DNA from: Hippasteria phrygiana
Taxonomy: Eukaryota; Echinodermata; Asteroidea; Valvatida; Goniasteridae
Assembly (NCBI GenBank): GCA_037893225.1
Contig: JAZGUH010000003.1
Coordinates: forward strand, 1,674,001 to 1,738,000
Length of the DNA: 64,000 nucleotides
Direction of reading: 5' to 3'
The position numbers and the translations under genes were made by a program. Every line of letters begins with the position of its first letter. Position 1 is the stretch's first letter. Below, piece after piece: positions 1-10,948 of this stretch. Under the pieces are notes generated by a model that was not told the DNA's origin, searched no databases, and saw only the letters and a program-made list of their open reading frames with translations.

Positions 1-1462
1 GTTCTGTGCATTTCTCGATTTTAGAATTCTTGACCGAGTCGCAGGTCCGCGGTCATCAGAAATTTCCAAAAGTAGTTGAAAAATCAAAGTTGATTTTTGG
101 GGCTAAAACTTTTTTCCTGAATGGGACTAATGCCTGAAACCAATTTCCTAAAATGTCAGACCCAACTGATCAGTATTTTTGGAGTTCTGTGCATTTCTCG
201 ATTTTATAATTTTTGACCGAGTCGCAGGTCCGCGGTCATCAGAAATTTCCAAAAGTAGTTGAAAAATCAAAGTTGATTTTTTGGGCTAAACCTTTTTTCC
301 TGAATGGGACTAATGCCTGGAACTAATTTCCTTAAATGTCAGACCCAACCGATCAGTATTTTTGGAGTTCTGTGCATTTCTCGATTTCAGAATTTTTGAC
401 CGAGTCGCAGGTCCGCGGTCATCAGAAATTTCCAAAAGTGGTTGAAAAATCAAAGTTGATTTTTTGGGCTAAACCTTTTTTCCTGAATGGGAGTAATGCC
501 TGAAACCAATTTCCTAAAATTTCAGACCCAACCGATCAGTATTTTTGGAGTTCTATGCATTTCTCGATTTCAGAATTTTTGACCGAGTCGCAGGTCCGCG
601 GTCATCGGAAATTTCCAAAAGTAGTTGAAAAATCAAAGTTGATTTTTGGGGCTAAACTTTTTTCCTGAATGGGACTAATGCCTGAAACCAATTTCCTAAA
701 ATGTCAGACCCAACCGATCAGTATTTTTAGAGTTCTGTGCATTTCTCGATTTTAGAATTCTTGACCGAGTCGCAGGTCCGCGGTCATCAGAAATTTCCAA
801 AAGTAGTTGAAAAATCAAAGTTGATTTTTGGGGCTAAAACTTTTTTCCTGAATGGGACTAATGCCTGAAACCAATTTCCTAAAATGTCAGACCCAACTGA
901 TCAGTATTTTTGGAGTTCTGTGCATTTCTCGATTTTATAATTTTTGACCGAGTCGCAGGTCCGCGGTCATCAGAAATTTCCAAAAGTAGTTGAAAAATCA
1001 AAGTTGATTTTTTGGGCTAAACCTTTTTTCCTGAATGGGACTAATGCCTGGAACTAATTTCCTTAAATGTCAGACCCAACCGATCAGTATTTTTGGAGTT
1101 CTGTGCATTTCTCGATTTCAGAATTTTTGACCGAGTCGCAGGTCCGCGGTCATCAGAAATTTCCAAAAGTGGTTGAAAAATCAAAGTTGATTTTTTGGGC
1201 TAAACCTTTTTTCCTGAATGGGAGTAATGCCTGAAACCAATTTCCTAAAATGTCAGACCCAACTGATCAGCATTTTTGGAGTTCTGTGCATTTCTCGATT
1301 TCAGAATTTTTGACCGAGTCGCAGGTCCGCGGTCATCAGAAATTTCCAAAAGTAGTTGAAAAATCAGAGTTGATTTTTGGGGCTAAACTTTTTTCCTGAA
1401 TGGGACTAATGCCTGGAACCAATTTCCTAAAATGTCAGACCCAACCGATCAGTATTTTTAGA
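1..1462 (+). repeat. Two tandem copies of a 4-monomer unit (731 bp)
   Basis: Positions 1-520 and 732-1250 follow the same order: a TTTAGAATTC monomer with TAAAACTTTTTT, a TTTATAATTT monomer ending GGAACTAATTTCC, then a TTTCAGAATT monomer with GTGGTTG and GGGAGTAATG. After that the copies diverge: the first has AAAATTTCAG and TTCTATGC, the second AAAATGTCAG and a unique GATCAGCATTT. The period is one base short of 4 x 183 because one monomer is 182 bp. Confidence 0.8.
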
Positions 1463-1827
1463 GTTCTGTGCATTTCTCGATTTTAGAATTCTTGACCGAG
1501 TCGCAGGTCCGCGGTCATCGGAAATTTCCAAAAGTAGTTGAAAAATCAAAGTTGATTTTTGGGGCTAAACTTTTTTCCTGAATGGGACTAATGCCTGAAA
1601 CCAATTTCCTAAAATGTCAGACCCAACCGATCAGTATTTTTAGAGTTCTGTGCATTTCTCGATTTTAGAATTCTTGACCGAGTCGCAGGTCCGCGGTCAT
1701 CGGAAATTTCCAAAAGTAGTTGAAAAATCAAAGTTGATTTTTGGGGCTAAACTTTTTTCCTGAATGGGACTAATGCCTGAAACCAATTTCCTAAAATGTC
1801 AGACCCAACCGATCAGTATTTTTAGAG
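1462..1827 (+). repeat. Two adjacent near-identical 182 bp monomers
   Basis: Two successive monomers share all variants I can see: TTTAGAATTC, GGTCATCGG, TAAACTTTTTTCC and GCCTGAAACC. Elsewhere neighbouring monomers usually differ, so this is a local single-monomer duplication. Confidence 0.7.
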
Positions 1828-2527
1828 TTCTGTGCATTTCTCGATTTTAGAATTCTTGACCGAGTCGCAGGTCCGCGGTCATCAGAAATTTCCAAAAGTA
1901 GTTGAAAAATCAAAGTTGATTTTTGGGGCTAAAACTTTTTTCCTGAATGGGACTAATGCCTGAAACCAATTTCCTAAAATGTCAGACCCAACTGATCAGT
2001 ATTTTTGGAGTTCTGTGCATTTCTCGATTTTATAATTTTTGACCGAGTCGCAGGTCCGCGGTCATCAGAAATTTCCAAAAGTAGTTGAAAAATCAAAGTT
2101 GATTTTTTGGGCTAAACCTTTTTTCCTGAATGGGACTAATGCCTGGAACTAATTTCCTTAAATGTCAGACCCAACCGATCAGTATTTTTGGAGTTCTGTG
2201 CATTTCTCGATTTCAGAATTTTTGACCGAGTCGCAGGTCCGCGGTCATCAGAAATTTCCAAAAGTAGTTGAAAAATCAAAGTTGATTTTTGGGGCTAAAA
2301 CTTTTTTCCTGAATGGGACTAATGCCTGAAACCAATTTCCTAAAATGTCAGACCCAACTGATCAGTATTTTTGGAGTTCTGTGCATTTCTCGATTTTATA
2401 ATTTTTGACCGAGTCGCAGGTCCGCGGTCATCAGAAATTTCCAAAAGTAGTTGAAAAATCAAAGTTGATTTTTTGGGCTAAACCTTTTTTCCTGAATGGG
2501 ACTAATGCCTGGAACTAATTTCCTTAA

Positions 2528-2710
2528 ATGTCAGACCCAACCGATCAGTATTTTTGGAGTTCTGTGCATTTCTCGATTTCAGAATTTTTGACCGAGTCGC
2601 AGGTCCGCGGTCATCAGAAATTTCCAAAAGTAGTTGAAAAATCAAAGTTGATTTTTGGGGCTAAACCTTTTTTCCTGAATGGGACTAATGCCTGGAACCA
2701 ATTTCCTTAA
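2528..2710 (+). repeat. Representative 183 bp satellite monomer
   Basis: A consensus-like copy used as reference for positions within the monomer. From its first base (ATGTCAGACC) it contains a T-tract (24-28), TTCTGTGCATTTCTCGA (33-49), a second T-tract (58-62), the CpG-rich segment GACCGAGTCGCAGGTCCGCG (63-82), an A/T-rich part with AAATTTCC, CCAAAAG and GAAAAATC (91-115), a third T-tract followed by GGGG (125-133), a T6 tract flanked by CC (about 139-148) and CCAATTTCCT (171-180). Composition is about 40% G+C with six CpG dinucleotides. Total length is 61 codons, which explains the repeated open frames. Length variants come mostly from the C/T run at 137-148: CCTTTTTTCC or ACTTTTTTCC with an extra A gives 183 bp, while TAAACTTTTTTCC gives 182 bp. 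Confidence 0.95.
2589..2613. other. CpG-rich conserved segment with 6 bp inverted repeat (example copy)
   Basis: In the reference monomer TGACCG (2589-2594) is complementary in inverted order to CGGTCA (2608-2613), leaving a 13-base loop. The segment holds four of the monomer's six CpGs and a CCGCGG palindrome (2605-2610). It recurs once per monomer through the window. It is among the least variable parts of the unit, although scattered changes occur (CCGCTG, CCACGG, CTGCGG, GACTGAG, GACCAAG). It could be a binding site for a satellite-associated protein, but no known site such as the CENP-B box is present, so function is unproven. The inverted repeat itself is seen directly. Confidence 0.6.
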
Positions 2711-2906
2711 ATTTCACACCCAACCGATCAGTATTTTTGGAGTTCTGTGCATTTCTCGATTTCAGAATTTTTGACCGAGTCGCAGGTCCGCGGTCATCAG
2801 AAATTTCCAAAAGTAGTTGAAAAATCAAAGTTGATTTTTTGGGCTAAACCTTTTTTCCTGAATGGGACTAATGCCTGGAACCAATTTCCTTAAATGTCAG
2901 ACCCAA

Positions 2907-5900
2907 CCGATCAGTATTTTTGGAGTTCTGTGCATTTCTCGATTTCAGAATTTTTGACCGAGTCGCAGGTCCGCGGTCATCAGAAATTTCCAAAAGTAGT
3001 TGAAAAATCAAAGTTGATTTTTGGGGCTAAACCTTTTTTCCTGAATGGGACTAATGCCTGAAACCAATTTCCTAAAATGTCAGACCCAACTGATCAGTAT
3101 TTTTGGAGTTCTGTGCATTTCTCGATTTTATAATTTTTGACCGAGTCGCAGGTCCGCGGTCATCAGAAATTTCCAAAAGTAGTTGAAAAATCAAAGTTGA
3201 TTTTTTGGGCTAAACCTTTTTTCCTGAATGGGACTAATGCCTGGAACTAATTTCCTTAAATGTCAGACCCAACCGATCAGTATTTTTGGAGTTCTGTGCA
3301 TTTCTCGATTTCAGAATTTTTGACCGAGTCGCAGGTCCGCGGTCATCAGAAATTTCCAAAAGTAGTTGAAAAATCAAAGTTGATTTTTGGGGCTAAACCT
3401 TTTTTCCTGAATGGGACTAATGCCTGGAACCAATTTCCTTAAATTTCACACCCAACCGATCAGTATTTTTGGAGTTCTGTGCATTTCTCGATTTCAGAAT
3501 TTTTGACCGAGTCGCAGGTCCGCGGTCATCAGAAATTTCCAAAAGTAGTTGAAAAATCAAAGTTGATTTTTTGGGCTAAACCTTTTTTCCTGAATGGGAC
3601 TAATGCCTGGAACCAATTTCCTTAAATGTCAGACCCAACCGATCAGTATTTTTGGAGTTCTGTGCATTTCTCGATTTCAGAATTTTTGACCGAGTCGCAG
3701 GTCCGCGGTCATCAGAAATTTCCAAAAGTAGTTGAAAAATCAAAGTTGATTTTTGGGGCTAAACCTTTTTTCCTGAATGGGACTAATGCCTGGAACCAAT
3801 TTCCTAAAATGTCAGACCCAACCGATCAGTATTTTTAGAGTTCTGTGCATTTCTCGATTTTAGAATTCTTGACCGAGTCGCAGGTCCGCGGTCATCGGAA
3901 ATTTCCAAAAGTAGTTGAAAAATCAAAGTTGATTTTTGGGGCTAAACTTTTTTCCTGAATGGGACTAATGCCTGGAACCAATTTCCTAAAATGTCAGACC
4001 CAACCGATCAGTATTTTTAGAGTTCTGTGCATTTCTCGATTTTAGAATTCTTGACCGAGTCGCAGGTCCGCGGTCATCGGAAATTTCCAAAAGTAGTTGA
4101 AAAATCAAAGTTGATTTTTGGGGCTAAACTTTTTTCCTGAATGGGACTAATGCCTGAAACCAATTTCCTAAAATGTCAGACCCAACCGATCAGTATTTTT
4201 AGAGTTCTGTGCATTTCTCGATTTTAGAATTCTTGACCGAGTCGCAGGTCCGCGGTCATCAGAAATTTCCAAAAGTAGTTGAAAAATCAAAGTTGATTTT
4301 TTGGGCTAAAACTTTTTTCCTGAATGGGACTAATGCCTGAAACCAATTTCCTAAAATGTCAGACCCAACTGATCAGTATTTTTGGAGTTCTGTGCATTTC
4401 TCGATTTTATAATTTTTGACCGAGTCGCAGGTCCGCGGTCATCAGAAATTTCCAAAAGTAGTTGAAAAATCAAAGTTGATTTTTTGGGCTAAACCTTTTT
4501 TCCTGAATGGGACTAATGCCTGGAACTAATTTCCTTAAATGTCAGACCCAACCGATCAGTATTTTTGGAGTTCTGTGCATTTCTCGATTTCAGAATTTTT
4601 GACCGAGTCGCAGGTCCGCGGTCATCAGAAATTTCCAAAAGTAGTTGAAAAATCAAAGTTGATTTTTGGGGCTAAACCTTTTTTCCTGAATGGGACTAAT
4701 GCCTGGAACCAATTTCCTTAAATTTCACACCCAACCGATCAGTATTTTTGGAGTTCTGTGCATTTCTCGATTTCAGAATTTTTGACCGAGTCGCAGGTCC
4801 GCGGTCATCAGAAATTTCCAAAAGTAGTTGAAAAATCAAAGTTGATTTTTTGGGCTAAACCTTTTTTCCTGAATGGGACTAATGCCTGGAACCAATTTCC
4901 TTAAATGTCAGACCCAACCGATCAGTATTTTTGGAGTTCTGTGCATTTCTCGATTTCAGAATTTTTGACCGAGTCGCAGGTCCGCGGTCATCAGAAATTT
5001 CCAAAAGTAGTTGAAAAATCAAAGTTGATTTTTGGGGCTAAACCTTTTTTCCTGAATGGGACTAATGCCTGGAACCAATTTCCTAAAATGTCAGACCCAA
5101 CCGATCAGTATTTTTAGAGTTCTGTGCATTTCTCGATTTTAGAATTCTTGACCGAGTCGCAGGTCCGCGGTCATCGGAAATTTCCAAAAGTAGTTGAAAA
5201 ATCAAAGTTGATTTTTGGGGCTAAACTTTTTTCCTGAATGGGACTAATGCCTGGAACCAATTTCCTAAAATGTCAGACCCAACCGATCAGTATTTTTAGA
5301 GTTCTGTGCATTTCTCGATTTTAGAATTCTTGACCGAGTCGCAGGTCCGCGGTCATCAGAAATTTCCAAAAGTGGTTGAAAAATCAAAGTAGATTTTTTG
5401 GGCTAAACCTTTTTTCCTGAATGGGAGTAATGCCTGAAACCAATTTCCTAAAATTTCAGACCCAACCGATCAGTATTTTTGGAGTTCTATGCATTTCTCG
5501 ATTTCAGAATTTTTGACCGAGTCGCAGGTCCGCGGTCATTAGACATTTCAAAAAGTGGTTGAAAAATCAAAGTTGATTTTGGGGGCTAAACCTTTTTTCC
5601 TGAATGGGGGTAATGCCTGAAACCAATTTCCTAAAATGTCAGACCCAACTGATCAGTATTTTTGGAGTTCTGTGCATTTCTCGATTTCAGAATTTTTGAC
5701 CGAGTCGCAGGTCCGCGGTCATCAGAAATTTCCAAAAGTAGTTGAAAAATCAGAGTTGATTTTTGGGGCTAAACTTTTTTCCTGAATGGGACTAATGCCT
5801 GGAACCAATTTCCTAAAATGTCAGACCCAACCGATCAGTATTTTTAGAGTTCTGTGCATTTCTCGATTTTAGAATTCTTGACCGAGTCGCAGGTCCGCGG

Positions 5901-8900
5901 TCATCGGAAATTTCCAAAAGTAGTTGAAAAATCAAAGTTGATTTTTGGGGCTAAACTTTTTTCCTGAATGGGACTAATGCCTGAAACCAATTTCCTAAAA
6001 TGTCAGACCCAACCGATCAGTATTTTTAGAGTTCTGTGCATTTCTCGATTTTAGAATTCTTGACCAAGTCGCAGGTCCGCGGTCATCAGAAATTTCCAAA
6101 AGTAGTTGAAAAATCAAAGTTGATTTTTGGGGCTAAAACTTTTTTCCTGAATGGGACTAATGCCTAAAACCAATTTCCTAAAATGTCAGACCCAACTGAT
6201 CAGTATTTTTGGAGTTCTGTGCATTTCTCGATTTTATAATTTTTGACCGAGTCGCAGGTCCGCGGTCATCAGAAATTTCCAAAAGTAGTTGAAAAATCAA
6301 AGTTGATTTTTGGGGCTAAAACTTTTTTCCTGAATGGGACTAATGCCTGAAACCAATTTCCTAAAATGTCAGACCCAACCGATCAGTATTTTTAGAGTTC
6401 TGTGCATTTCTCGATTTTAGAATTCTTGACCGAGTCGCAGGTCCGCGGTCATCAGAAATTTCCAAAAGTAGTTGAAAAATCAAAGTTGATTTTTGGGGCT
6501 AAAACTTTTTTCCTGAATGGGACTAATGCCTGAAACCAATTTCCTAAAATGTCAGACCCAACTGATCAGTATTTTTGGAGTTCTGTGCATTTCTCGATTT
6601 TATAATTTTTGACCGAGTCGCAGGTCCGCGGTCATCAGAAATTTCCAAAAGTAGTTGAAAAATCAAAGTTGATTTTTTGGGCTAAACCTTTTTTCCTGAA
6701 TGGGACTAATGCCTGGAACTAATTTCCTTAAATGTCAGACCCAACCGATCAGTATTTTTGGAGTTCTGTGCATTTCTCGATTTCAGAATTTTTGACCGAG
6801 TCGCAGGTCCGCGGTCATCAGAAATTTCCAAAAGTAGTTGAAAAATCAAAGTTGATTTTTGGGGCTAAACCTTTTTTCCTGAATGGGGGTAATGCCTGAA
6901 ACCAATTTCCTAAAATGTCAGACCCAACTGATCAGTATTTTTGGAGTTCTGTGCATTTCTCGATTTCAGAATTTTTGACCGAGTCGCAGGTCCGCGGTCA
7001 TCAGAAATTTCCAAAAGTAGTTGAAAAATCAAAGTTGATTTTTGGGGCTAAACCTTTTTTCCTGAATGGGACTAATGCCTGAAACCAATTTCCTAAAATG
7101 TCAGACCCAACTGATCAGTATTTTTGGAGTTCTGTGCATTTCTCGATTTTATAATTTTTGACCGAGTCGCAGGTCCGCGGTCATCAGAAATTTCCAAAAG
7201 TAGTTGAAAAATCAAAGTTGATTTTTTGGGCTAAACCTTTTTTCCTGAATGGGACTAATGCCTGGAACTAATTTCCTTAAATGTCAGACCCAACCGATCA
7301 GTATTTTTGGAGTTCTGTGCATTTCTCGATTTCAGAATTTTTGACCGAGTCGCAGGTCCGCGGTCATCAGAAATTTCCAAAAGTAGTTGAAAAATCAAAG
7401 TTGATTTTTGGGGCTAAACCTTTTTTCCTGAATGGGACTAATGCCTGGAACCAATTTCCTTAAATTTCACACCCAACCGATCAGTATTTTTGGAGTTCTG
7501 TGCATTTCTCGATTTCAGAATTTTTGACCGAGTCGCAGGTCCGCGGTCATCAGAAATTTCCAAAAGTAGTTGAAAAATCAAAGTTGATTTTTTGGGCTAA
7601 ACCTTTTTTCCTGAATGGGACTAATGCCTGGAACCAATTTCCTTAAATGTCAGACCCAACCGATCAGTATTTTTGGAGTTCTGTGCATTTCTCGATTTCA
7701 GAATTTTTGACCGAGTCGCAGGTCCGCGGTCATCAGAAATTTCCAAAAGTAGTTGAAAAATCAAAGTTGATTTTTGGGGCTAAACCTTTTTTCCTGAATG
7801 GGACTAATGCCTGGAACCAATTTCCTAAAATGTCAGACCCAACCGATCAGTATTTTTAGAGTTCTGTGCATTTCTCGATTTTAGAATTCTTGACCGAGTC
7901 GCAGGTCCGCGGTCATCGGAAATTTCCAAAAGTAGTTGAAAAATCAAAGTTGATTTTTGGGGCTAAACTTTTTTCCTGAATGGGACTAATGCCTGGAACC
8001 AATTTCCTAAAATGTCAGACCCAACCGATCAGTATTTTTAGAGTTCTGTGCATTTCTCGATTTTAGAATTCTTGACCGAGTCGCAGGTCCGCGGTCATCG
8101 GAAATTTCCAAAAGTAGTTGAAAAATCAAAGTTGATTTTTGGGGCTAAACTTTTTTCCTGAATGGGACTAATGCCTGAAACCAATTTCCTAAAATGTCAG
8201 ACCCAACCGATCAGTATTTTTAGAGTTCTGTGCATTTCTCGATTTTAGAATTCTTGACCGAGTCGCAGGTCCGCGGTCATCAGAAATTTCCAAAAGTAGT
8301 TGAAAAATCAAAGTTGATTTTTTGGGCTAAAACTTTTTTCCTGAATGGGACTAATGCCTGAAACCAATTTCCTAAAATGTCAGACCCAACTGATCAGTAT
8401 TTTTGGAGTTCTGTGCATTTCTCGATTTTATAATTTTTGACCGAGTCGCAGGTCCGCGGTCATCAGAAATTTCCAAAAGTAGTTGAAAAATCAAAGTTGA
8501 TTTTTTGGGCTAAACCTTTTTTCCTGAATGGGACTAATGCCTGGAACTAATTTCCTTAAATGTCAGACCCAACCGATCAGTATTTTTGGAGTTCTGTGCA
8601 TTTCTCGATTTCAGAATTTTTGACCGAGTCGCAGGTCCGCGGTCATCAGAAATTTCCAAAAGTAGTTGAAAAATCAAAGTTGATTTTTGGGGCTAAACCT
8701 TTTTTCCTGAATGGGACTAATGCCTGGAACCAATTTCCTTAAATTTCACACCCAACCGATCAGTATTTTTGGAGTTCTGTGCATTTCTCGATTTCAGAAT
8801 TTTTGACCGAGTCGCAGGTCCGCGGTCATCAGAAATTTCCAAAAGTAGTTGAAAAATCAAAGTTGATTTTTTGGGCTAAACCTTTTTTCCTGAATGGGAC

Positions 8901-10948
8901 TAATGCCTGGAACCAATTTCCTTAAATGTCAGACCCAACCGATCAGTATTTTTGGAGTTCTGTGCATTTCTCGATTTCAGAATTTTTGACCGAGTCGCAG
9001 GTCCGCGGTCATCAGAAATTTCCAAAAGTAGTTGAAAAATCAAAGTTGATTTTTGGGGCTAAACCTTTTTTCCTGAATGGGACTAATGCCTGGAACCAAT
9101 TTCCTAAAATGTCAGACCCAACCGATCAGTATTTTTAGAGTTCTGTGCATTTCTCGATTTTAGAATTCTTGACCGAGTCGCAGGTCCGCGGTCATCGGAA
9201 ATTTCCAAAAGTAGTTGAAAAATCAAAGTTGATTTTTGGGGCTAAACTTTTTTCCTGAATGGGACTAATGCCTGGAACCAATTTCCTAAAATGTCAGACC
9301 CAACCGATCAGTATTTTTAGAGTTCTGTGCATTTCTCGATTTTAGAATTCTTGACCGAGTCGCAGGTCCGCGGTCATCAGAAATTTCCAAAAGTGGTTGA
9401 AAAATCAAAGTAGATTTTTTGGGCTAAACCTTTTTTCCTGAATGGGAGTAATGCCTGAAACCAATTTCCTAAAATTTCAGACCCAACCGATCAGTATTTT
9501 TGGAGTTCTATGCATTTCTCGATTTCAGAATTTTTGACCGAGTCGCAGGTCCGCGGTCATTAGACATTTCAAAAAGTGGTTGAAAAATCAAAGTTGATTT
9601 TGGGGGCTAAACCTTTTTTCCTGAATGGGGGTAATGCCTGAAACCAATTTCCTAAAATGTCAGACCCAACTGATCAGTATTTTTGGAGTTCTGTGCATTT
9701 CTCGATTTCAGAATTTTTGACCGAGTCGCAGGTCCGCGGTCATCAGAAATTTCCAAAAGTAGTTGAAAAATCAGAGTTGATTTTTGGGGCTAAACTTTTT
9801 TCCTGAATGGGACTAATGCCTGGAACCAATTTCCTAAAATGTCAGACCCAACCGATCAGTATTTTTAGAGTTCTGTGCATTTCTCGATTTTAGAATTCTT
9901 GACCGAGTCGCAGGTCCGCGGTCATCGGAAATTTCCAAAAGTAGTTGAAAAATCAAAGTTGATTTTTGGGGCTAAACTTTTTTCCTGAATGGGACTAATG
10001 CCTGAAACCAATTTCCTAAAATGTCAGACCCAACCGATCAGTATTTTTAGAGTTCTGTGCATTTCTCGATTTTAGAATTCTTGACCAAGTCGCAGGTCCG
10101 CGGTCATCAGAAATTTCCAAAAGTAGTTGAAAAATCAAAGTTGATTTTTGGGGCTAAAACTTTTTTCCTGAATGGGACTAATGCCTAAAACCAATTTCCT
10201 AAAATGTCAGACCCAACTGATCAGTATTTTTGGAGTTCTGTGCATTTCTCGATTTTATAATTTTTGACCGAGTCGCAGGTCCGCGGTCATCAGAAATTTC
10301 CAAAAGTAGTTGAAAAATCAAAGTTGATTTTTGGGGCTAAAACTTTTTTCCTGAATGGGACTAATGCCTGAAACCAATTTCCTAAAATGTCAGACCCAAC
10401 CGATCAGTATTTTTAGAGTTCTGTGCATTTCTCGATTTTAGAATTCTTGACCGAGTCGCAGGTCCGCGGTCATCAGAAATTTCCAAAAGTAGTTGAAAAA
10501 TCAAAGTTGATTTTTGGGGCTAAAACTTTTTTCCTGAATGGGACTAATGCCTGAAACCAATTTCCTAAAATGTCAGACCCAACTGATCAGTATTTTTGGA
10601 GTTCTGTGCATTTCTCGATTTTATAATTTTTGACCGAGTCGCAGGTCCGCGGTCATCAGAAATTTCCAAAAGTAGTTGAAAAATCAAAGTTGATTTTTTG
10701 GGCTAAACCTTTTTTCCTGAATGGGACTAATGCCTGGAACTAATTTCCTTAAATGTCAGACCCAACCGATCAGTATTTTTGGAGTTCTGTGCATTTCTCG
10801 ATTTCAGAATTTTTGACCGAGTCGCAGGTCCGCGGTCATCAGAAATTTCCAAAAGTAGTTGAAAAATCAAAGTTGATTTTTGGGGCTAAACCTTTTTTCC
10901 TGAATGGGGGTAATGCCTGAAACCAATTTCCTAAAATGTCAGACCCAA
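2907..10948 (+). repeat. 22-monomer tandem duplication, 4,021 bp period
   Basis: Copy 1 is about 2907-6927 and copy 2 about 6928-10948. Rare markers recur at exactly 4,021 bp: AAAGTAGATTT (5387 and 9408), CATTAGACATTTC (AGAC at 5541 and 9562), GACCAAGTCG (6062 and 10083) and GCCTAAAACC (near 6165 and 10186). I found no difference in the stretches compared by eye. The unit contains an internal 7-monomer (1,279 bp) duplication, seen at 3260/4539 and again at 7281/8560, so the smaller duplication happened first and was then copied within the larger one. Confidence 0.9.

Larger units (their letters stand above)
2340..3810 (+). repeat. Two tandem copies of a 4-monomer unit (732 bp)
   Basis: The series TTTATAATTT monomer, GGAACTAATTTCC end, TTTCAGAATT monomer ending CCTTAAATTTCACACC, and TTTCAGAATT monomer ending CCTTAAATG occurs twice, with equivalent starts at 2528 and 3260. 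All four monomers are 183 bp, so the frame is kept. Confidence 0.8.

Noticed and set aside
2589..2613. CENP-B box
   Set aside because: The required TTCG...A..CGGG pattern is not present; the TTTTCGAATTT monomers near 53352 and 58104 have TTCG but lack the CGGG half.
2528..2710. Family of 60-79 codon open reading frames starting MSDPTDQYF
   Set aside because: They are the satellite monomer read in frame: length is 61 codons, copies are tandem, the frame is broken at will by 182 bp monomers and by TAG/TAA variants, and no promoter or recognisable domain is present.
2528..2710. Shorter internal repeat from which the 183 bp monomer arose
   Set aside because: ATTTTTGG at monomer positions 23-30 and 124-131 and TTTCCTGAATG against TTTCCTAAAATG are too short and too A/T-rich to show an ancestral subunit.
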